From Bacteroidaceae bacterium (GTDB taxonomy: Bacteria; Bacteroidota; Bacteroidia; Bacteroidales; Bacteroidaceae), in the NCBI GenBank assembly GCA_017622815.1, contig JAGAQH010000042.1, forward strand, positions 62,001-126,000: a stretch of 64,000 nucleotides of DNA. The letters are read 5' to 3'. The translations under genes and the position numbers were made by a program. Positions 59,701 through 64,000 of this stretch are shown here, in pieces. The notes beneath the pieces were generated by a model, which was not told the origin of the DNA, ran no database searches, and saw only the letters and a program-made list of their open reading frames with translations. Position 1 is the first letter of the stretch. Each line of letters begins with the position of its first letter.

Positions 59701-60016
59701 ACTCCTTGGATATCTGGAACAGACAAGGACCGACGAACTCGTGGCCTCGTGGTTCGACCCCGATAACCATGTCTTCGCCGAATGCGAGATACTGGACCCC
59801 ACGGCACGCAGGAGCAACAAGCGCGACCAGCGCCCCGACCGCATAGTAATGAAGGACAGGCGGATAACGGTAATCGACTATAAGTTCGGTGACGAGCACG
59901 ACAACTACAAAGGGCAGGTGAAAAACTACATGCGACTGCTCCGCAAACTTTATCCCGGGCACAAAGTCGTAGGGTATCTGTGGTATGTGAAAAACGGTAG
60001 GACAGAAGAAGTATAG
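56786..60016 (+). CDS. AddA/RecB-like UvrD-type helicase-nuclease
   Basis: This 1076-residue SF1 helicase has Walker A YKASAGSGKTFTLTVEYIYL, followed by VTFTNKATAEMKNRIL. Motif II is NIMIDEFQDTSRLQWDNFRV, motif III GDIKQSIYRWRGGEW, motif V HKSKGLEFHTVLLPH and motif VI LYVALTRASCNMYIWAS. The C-terminal RecB-like nuclease motif is ITVIDYKFGDEHDNYKGQVK. It should process double-strand breaks for recombination with the nuclease encoded 9 bases downstream. ATG 56786 is chosen; a longer frame runs back through both promoters and into panB. Confidence 0.92.
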   Translation: MNSTLNIYKASAGSGKTFTLTVEYIYLMVRPQAEEEYRHTLAVTFTNKATAEMKNRILQHLYGIWKALPSSKGYVGKLMEKLGGNGYDMSLEQLRERSGEALSMILHDYSHFRVETIDSFFQSVLRSLARELGQSSKMQVDLNDTEVLELAVDRMIDSLDIDNTLRKIVVQYVTDELDENGRWNIQASIKDFAKCIFKEDFMQRSNEERDTISDYAKVRQFRTEMKRLMEEATEELKAQAGSMLGDVQRTCTPELVGKRLPSPATYLLNILKEKENRQVTKGKTFNEFLEDGSVLLLTKYRSDASACSAMHALSDRFCKFLEMEKELNRKFNTAKLARNYTNQLQLLSRIDEIVRDINEERETFPLSRTPTLLSRLIDGQDNPFVFEKIGTVLRNIMIDEFQDTSRLQWDNFRVLLFENQALGGTDLIVGDIKQSIYRWRGGEWSLLSNLADNMGTWNPRTETLDTNYRSEHRIIDFNNRLFPKAALLLDNIAPDARFRIGGEGGIYADVVQKTSPGKVRDPKGFWSVSLRIKGTKTNGHPVLTSEEEQEWMYGDMLRQICSLHDAGLPLEKMAILLRKNNNTTSILEYFEQHAPEGIRIASDEAYLLGNSSIVTILISAMRILIEDYEAKPLPYHQFLMHYMPRIKKADLSMDNIMRTNAMDLLPAFLTEERDRLKQMPLYELVEELYRRLDLKELSEQEAYHYAFLDTVQTYLRDNPNDLHSFLNEWDTTLHKQAIPSGKQEGIRVLTIHKSKGLEFHTVLLPHCDWNLEKDMGDTLWCEAEDGHEEYNTLGRMPVAKTGVMAKSYYQGRYHEEHLQSRVDELNALYVALTRASCNMYIWASYNGKSVVETQEVGNLLNDCLNPKGEYTDGVWHGQEGTPITAVEQEKASDNRMLPDFSPHIVKMQSYKARLNFRQSNEAKEMFGHSDEARSLGVLYHNVMAEIRDAADIVQTLERNRMKGMLTQEQHDELLGYLEQTRTDELVASWFDPDNHVFAECEILDPTARRSNKRDQRPDRIVMKDRRITVIDYKFGDEHDNYKGQVKNYMRLLRKLYPGHKVVGYLWYVKNGRTEEV

Positions 60017-60025
60017 GAGGAAACG

Positions 60026-62935
60026 ATGGAGACAAGCAATAAAGACAACTGGAGGGAAACGACATTCCTGGCCAACGTGGCCAAGGACCTGATGGTGCGT
60101 TTCGGCAAGGACATGACCAACGTGACGGTGGTGTTCCCCAACAAACGCGCACGCCTGTTCATGAACGAGGAGTTCCTTGCCCTGACCGACACCCCCATGT
60201 GGGCACCCGAGTATGCCACCATAGCGGAACTCTTCGGACGCATCGTGGGCGAGAACGTAATGGAACCCATCCCTGCCGTATGCACCCTATATAACATATA
60301 TAAGGAGCTGATGGGCGACAAGGCCGAGACACTGGACATGTTCTGGGGATGGGGCGAGATAATAATCTCCGACTTCGACGACATAGACAAGCATCTGGTG
60401 AATGCCGATGCCCTCTTCCTCAATGCAAAGGAACTGGGCGACATGGAGAGCCTGGACTTCCTCACCGACAACCAGCGGGAGGCTCTGGAGCAGTTCTTCG
60501 GCAGTTTCCAGGGCGAACACAGGACACGCCTGCAGGAGCGCTTCTCCGAACTATGGGGCATCATGCCCGAACTCTACCACAAGTTGAAGGAGAGCATGCC
60601 CCAGGGCACACAGCCATACCAGGGTGCCTTGGAGCGCAAGGCCGTGGAAGGCAAGGAACTGCTTCACCGCCTTGGAGAAGAGAAGACGTTTTGTTTCGTT
60701 GGCTTCAACATGCTCAGCGAGACGGAGAAGAAACTGATGTCCTATCTGCAGGACCGCGGACAGGCGCTCTTCTATTGGGACTTTGACAGGATGTATCTGG
60801 AGAACCGTGCCTTCGAGGCTGGCGACTTCATACGCGAAAACCTGCTCCGTTTCCCCAATGCCCTGTCGCATGCCGGCATCTACGACAACCTGCGGCACAA
60901 GGCCGGAGTGACCTTCGTGTCCACCAGTACGGACAGCATTGCCACACGCTACATACCCGAGTGGCTGAAGGACCACCTTACCACGGAAGAGAGGGAGACG
61001 GCACTGGTTCTGTGCGATGAACAACAACTTCAACCCGTGCTACATGCCATACCTGATACTAAGGAAGATAATAAAGAAGATAACGAGGAACACGTTAAAG
61101 AGGAGATGCCCAATGGCACTCCAGCCGACGTGAACATCACCATGGGCTATTCCCTGACAGGTACGCCCATATACAGCCTGATGCTTGCCCTCATAGCATT
61201 GCAGACAGAAGGGTGGGACGAGAGCAGGAAAAGGTTCAGACTCCCGTTCCTGAGAACGGTCAATTACCACCCCTACTCCAAGTTCATGGAGAAGGAACAA
61301 TGGGAACGCAGGACAGACCCCTCCGACATACCGGCACTGGTAAGATACCTGCTAGGAGTGCTGACCTCCCTGGCGGGAAAGATGCAGGACGATAACCTCT
61401 TTGACGATGTGCTGATGGTGGAGAGCCTCTTCCAGACACACCGTGCCTTGCGCCAGTTCCACGACATTGCCGCGGCATCTGACGCTGCCCTGCATCTGCA
61501 CCCCACCACGCTGAGACGCCTCCTGCGCAGGATTCTCGGAAGCCAGAGCATACCTTTCCACGGAGAACCGGCACAGGGTTTGCAGATTATGGGTGTGCTG
61601 GAGACGAGGTGCATTGATTTCAGGAACCTACTTATGCTTAACGTGGGAGAAGGCTTCCTGCCCAAGAACGGTGCCGACAACTCGCTCATACCCTACACTC
61701 TGCGAACGGGATTCGGCCTTACCACCGTGCGACACCGCATAGCCGTGTTCGCATACTACTTCTACCGCCTGATACAAAGGGCAGAGCACGTCACCTTCAT
61801 CTACAACGAGAACACGGCCGGCAACGTGCGTCACGAGATGAGCCGTTTCCTTCGTCAACTTCAGGCGGAGACAGACATACCCATCCGTTGCCTGCGCCTG
61901 GAATCCGAACAGGAGTGCCTGTTCACCGCACTGGACACCATAGCAAAGGACGGGGACATTATGCAGGCCCTTTACACAAAGTACGACCTGAACACAAATC
62001 CCGAGGCCAAGCCCCTGAGCCCCTCTGCCCTGAACCGCTATCTGGACTGCCCCATGAAATTCTATCTGTCCAGCATCTGCGGCATACGCGTGGAACCCGA
62101 CCCCGAAGACGGAGTGGACGCACGAATGATGGGCAACATCTTCCACAACTCGGCAGAGAGGATATACCGCGAAATCATGTCGCACTCCGGAAGCAATGTC
62201 ATCACCAGGGAACAACTCTCGGCATACACCACGGACAAGGGAAGCCGTCTGCAACCCATCATAGACGAGCAGTTCCAGATAGATGCCGGCATTACCGAGT
62301 TCCGGGGCGAGAACATACTGATACGCGGTGTGGTGGAGCGATACCTGCTGAACCTCCTGCGCTGGGACGAGCGCCATGCCCCCATCGTCATGGAGGCCAT
62401 GGAAGAGGACGTGGCCATGCAGATGGAAGTGGACGTGGACGGACAGAAGGTTTCCGTGCTGACCGGCGGACGCGTTGACCGCATGGACATACTCAAGGAC
62501 GAAGACGGCAAAGAGTATCTGCGCATACTTGACTACAAGACCGGTTCGCACGAGAACTCGGCAAAGACCTTCAAGGGCATCTTTTCGCGCGACACCAGGC
62601 ATGCCGGCTACTATTTCCAAACCTTCCTCTATGCCCTGGTGACAAGACACAGGAAGAAGCCGGATATGCCGGTGAAACCCGTACTCTTCTACACCGCCAA
62701 GGCAGGTAGGCAAGACTACGACCCCACCCTGCACATCGGTTCGGAGGACGGAAGGAACTCCGGCAGCCCCGTACCCCTGGGAGCAGTGGAAGACATATCG
62801 CTATATGAGGCAGAGTTCGAAAAGGAACTACACGAAGTAATCCGCGAGATATTCTCTCCGCAAACTCCATTCTGCAAGACAAGTTACCTCGAGGGATGCA
62901 AATATTGCGACTTCAGGCAACTCTGCAACAGATAG
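60026..62935 (+). CDS. AddB/RexB-like PD-(D/E)XK nuclease subunit
   Basis: This 969-residue protein has a degenerate helicase-like N-terminal half (TNVTVVFPNKRARLFMNEEF, where the P-loop is lost) and a C-terminal nuclease. The nuclease motif is LRILDYKTGSHENSAKTFKG. Four cysteines, one in RYLDCPMKFYLSS and three in EGCKYCDFRQLC at the very end, form the Fe-S cluster pattern of AddB nucleases. An acidic Asp/Glu insert occurs near residues 348-365. It is paired with the AddA-like gene and the complex resects DNA ends. Confidence 0.9.
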   Translation: METSNKDNWRETTFLANVAKDLMVRFGKDMTNVTVVFPNKRARLFMNEEFLALTDTPMWAPEYATIAELFGRIVGENVMEPIPAVCTLYNIYKELMGDKAETLDMFWGWGEIIISDFDDIDKHLVNADALFLNAKELGDMESLDFLTDNQREALEQFFGSFQGEHRTRLQERFSELWGIMPELYHKLKESMPQGTQPYQGALERKAVEGKELLHRLGEEKTFCFVGFNMLSETEKKLMSYLQDRGQALFYWDFDRMYLENRAFEAGDFIRENLLRFPNALSHAGIYDNLRHKAGVTFVSTSTDSIATRYIPEWLKDHLTTEERETALVLCDEQQLQPVLHAIPDTKEDNKEDNEEHVKEEMPNGTPADVNITMGYSLTGTPIYSLMLALIALQTEGWDESRKRFRLPFLRTVNYHPYSKFMEKEQWERRTDPSDIPALVRYLLGVLTSLAGKMQDDNLFDDVLMVESLFQTHRALRQFHDIAAASDAALHLHPTTLRRLLRRILGSQSIPFHGEPAQGLQIMGVLETRCIDFRNLLMLNVGEGFLPKNGADNSLIPYTLRTGFGLTTVRHRIAVFAYYFYRLIQRAEHVTFIYNENTAGNVRHEMSRFLRQLQAETDIPIRCLRLESEQECLFTALDTIAKDGDIMQALYTKYDLNTNPEAKPLSPSALNRYLDCPMKFYLSSICGIRVEPDPEDGVDARMMGNIFHNSAERIYREIMSHSGSNVITREQLSAYTTDKGSRLQPIIDEQFQIDAGITEFRGENILIRGVVERYLLNLLRWDERHAPIVMEAMEEDVAMQMEVDVDGQKVSVLTGGRVDRMDILKDEDGKEYLRILDYKTGSHENSAKTFKGIFSRDTRHAGYYFQTFLYALVTRHRKKPDMPVKPVLFYTAKAGRQDYDPTLHIGSEDGRNSGSPVPLGAVEDISLYEAEFEKELHEVIREIFSPQTPFCKTSYLEGCKYCDFRQLCNR

Positions 62936-62949
62936 GCTCCCCCACTCCC

Positions 62950-63085
62950 TGGCAACACCCTCATCCGGTCTCCCGAACAACACGCAAAGGCCTCCCGGAC
63001 AACAAGGAAGCGTCCTCCCGAGTGACACGCACTTGTTGTCCCGGGTGACGCGGACGTGTTGTCCGGGAGAACGTTTTTCACGTCG
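62950..63085. repeat. Degenerate tandem repeat before serS
   Basis: Units of about 23-26 bases such as CTCCCGGACAACAAGGAAGC, CTCCCGAGTGACACGCACTT and CCGGGTGACGCGGACGTGTT, each leading to GTTGTC, resemble the array at 42942-43080. Confidence 0.55.
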
Positions 63086-63214
63086 TGCCGGAGACATAAC
63101 CAGGCACTTCCGACGCCTTTTTAGCACCTTATTTAATATATAAGAGCGATATGTTGACGTATGTGCGTATTTTTTTGTAATTTTACGGCCGAAATATAAA
63201 AACACCAAAATAAG

Positions 63215-64000
63215 ATGCTTACATTAAAACTGATTACAGAAGAGACCGAGCGTGTGATTGCCGGTCTTGAGAAGAAACGTTTTGCCGGTGCACGTGAGGC
63301 CATCGCAGAGGTGATGGAGACAGACAAGAAGCGCCGTGCCGCACAGACACAGTTGGACAAGAACCTGTCCGATGCCAAGAAACTGGCGGCTGAGATTGGC
63401 GGCCTCATGAAGCAGGGCAAGAAGGAGGAGGCCGAGGCCGTGAAGGCTAAGGTGGCCGAAATAAAGACCGCCAACGAGGCTCTGAAGGCCGAGATGGAGA
63501 ATGCCGAGAAGGAACTGACAACGAAACTCTGCCAGATACCCAACATTCCATACGACGAGGTGCCCGAGGGTGCCTGTGCCGAGGACAACTGGGTGGTGAA
63601 GTCCAACCTGAAGGAGTGTGTCCTGGGTGTGGACAAGGTAGGCAACTGGGATGCCAACCCCGATAGCGACGAGGCACTCCTCCCCCACTGGGAACTGTGC
63701 AAGAAGTACAACCTGATAGATTTTGACCTGGGCGTGAAGATTACCGGTGCCGGCTTCCCCGTGTACCGCGGCTTGGGTGCAAGACTACAGCGTGCTCTGA
63801 TAAACTTCTTCCTGGACGAGGCACGCAAGAGCGGATACGAGGAGGTGATGCCTCCCACCGTGGTGAATGCCGCCAGCGGATACGGTACAGGCCAGTTGCC
63901 CGACAAGGAGGGACAGATGTACCATTGCGGACTGGACGACCTCTACCTGATTCCCACGGCAGAGGTGCCCGTAACGAACATCTACCGCGATGTCATCCTG
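63215..64000 (+). CDS. serS: Serine-tRNA ligase (3' part outside window)
   Basis: This is the first 262 codons of seryl-tRNA synthetase. The ATG at 63215 starts MLTLKLITEETERVIAGLEK. The N-terminal antiparallel coiled-coil arm (KRRAAQTQLDKNLSDAKKLA through EMENAEKELTTKLCQIPNIP) binds the long variable arm of tRNA-Ser. The catalytic core follows with HWELCKKYNLIDFDLGVKIT, GAGFPVYRGLGARLQRALIN (motif 1) and LYLIPTAEVPVTNIYRD, which leads into motif 2 beyond the edge. It is a class II synthetase, charging tRNA-Ser. A near-consensus TAATTTTA lies about 35 bases upstream. Confidence 0.96.
   Translation, partial: MLTLKLITEETERVIAGLEKKRFAGAREAIAEVMETDKKRRAAQTQLDKNLSDAKKLAAEIGGLMKQGKKEEAEAVKAKVAEIKTANEALKAEMENAEKELTTKLCQIPNIPYDEVPEGACAEDNWVVKSNLKECVLGVDKVGNWDANPDSDEALLPHWELCKKYNLIDFDLGVKITGAGFPVYRGLGARLQRALINFFLDEARKSGYEEVMPPTVVNAASGYGTGQLPDKEGQMYHCGLDDLYLIPTAEVPVTNIYRDVIL

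Noticed and set aside
61628-62734. Minus-strand open frame of 368 codons opposite the AddB-like gene
   Set aside because: It is a shadow of the high-GC nuclease gene with no family features.

Overview
The window looks like a chromosome segment from a member of the Bacteroidales, most likely Prevotellaceae. The evidence is the recurring promoter element TAnnTTTG, the near absence of Shine-Dalgarno sites, UpxY-type antiterminators, an HU-HIG DNA-binding protein beside a small membrane peptide and an amidase, DUF4468, DUF2147 and Porin_10 proteins, and a Prevotella-style C-terminal tail on a secreted protein. No tRNA, rRNA, CRISPR array or transposase gene was recognised. The genus is inferred from protein character only.

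Layout. 1-7.9 kb is housekeeping: a leftward operon (RNase D-like protein, RlmI-like methyltransferase, nucleoside-type transporter, RsmE running off the left edge), then rightward ftsK, a LolA-like protein and a DUF2147 protein. 8-11 kb is an accessory patch with a MntA/HepT-type toxin-antitoxin pair, an AAA-ATPase/PD-(D/E)XK protein and degenerate intergenic repeats. 11.3-25.1 kb is an AT-rich leftward surface-polysaccharide operon: ATP-grasp, Wzx flippase, GT2, TviC/TviB-type enzymes for UDP-GalNAcA, Wzy, three GT4 transferases, a six-hairpin-fold protein, an acetyltransferase, a WecG/TagA transferase and a nucleotidyltransferase. A decayed fragment of a second Wzy and a frameshifted Sll1717-family ATPase lie just upstream.

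25-36.6 kb is the regulatory and mosaic head of the locus: two proteins sharing a GGNN-IAP motif, HU, a small membrane peptide, an amidase, wecC and wecB (UDP-ManNAcA), two UpxY antiterminators, and a tyrosine recombinase. Between the recombinase and the first upxY gene is a 181-bp segment bounded by perfect 19-bp inverted repeats. It carries a single consensus promoter that points away from upxY. This is the arrangement of a phase-variable invertible capsule promoter caught in the OFF orientation. Two 478-bp direct repeats (27.2 and 33.2 kb) flank the wecBC/HU/amidase module. Each contains two folded cassettes, X and Y, in opposite order, and diverged reverse-oriented relatives occur at 8.0 and 9.0 kb.

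36.6-43.9 kb holds a large secreted GEVED-type protein, a GH29 alpha-L-fucosidase, an acyltransferase-3 membrane protein, a metallo-beta-lactamase-fold protein and riboflavin synthase. 44-48.7 kb is a TolC/MacA/MacB-type efflux operon. 48.9-53.1 kb encodes DUF4468, a small membrane protein, a Porin_10 protein and an oxidoreductase. 53.3-55.8 kb has a phosphosugar mutase followed by a lipoprotein gene that sits between two copies of the mutase 3' end plus terminator. 55.9-64 kb has panB, an AddAB-like helicase/nuclease pair and the start of serS.

How it works together (inference): recombinase-driven inversion of the promoter would switch on the upxY antiterminators, which would let polymerase read through into the wecBC and capsule genes. 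These make a polymer containing two aminouronic acids. No initiating sugar-phosphate transferase, Wza or Wzc is visible in the window, so these must be encoded elsewhere.
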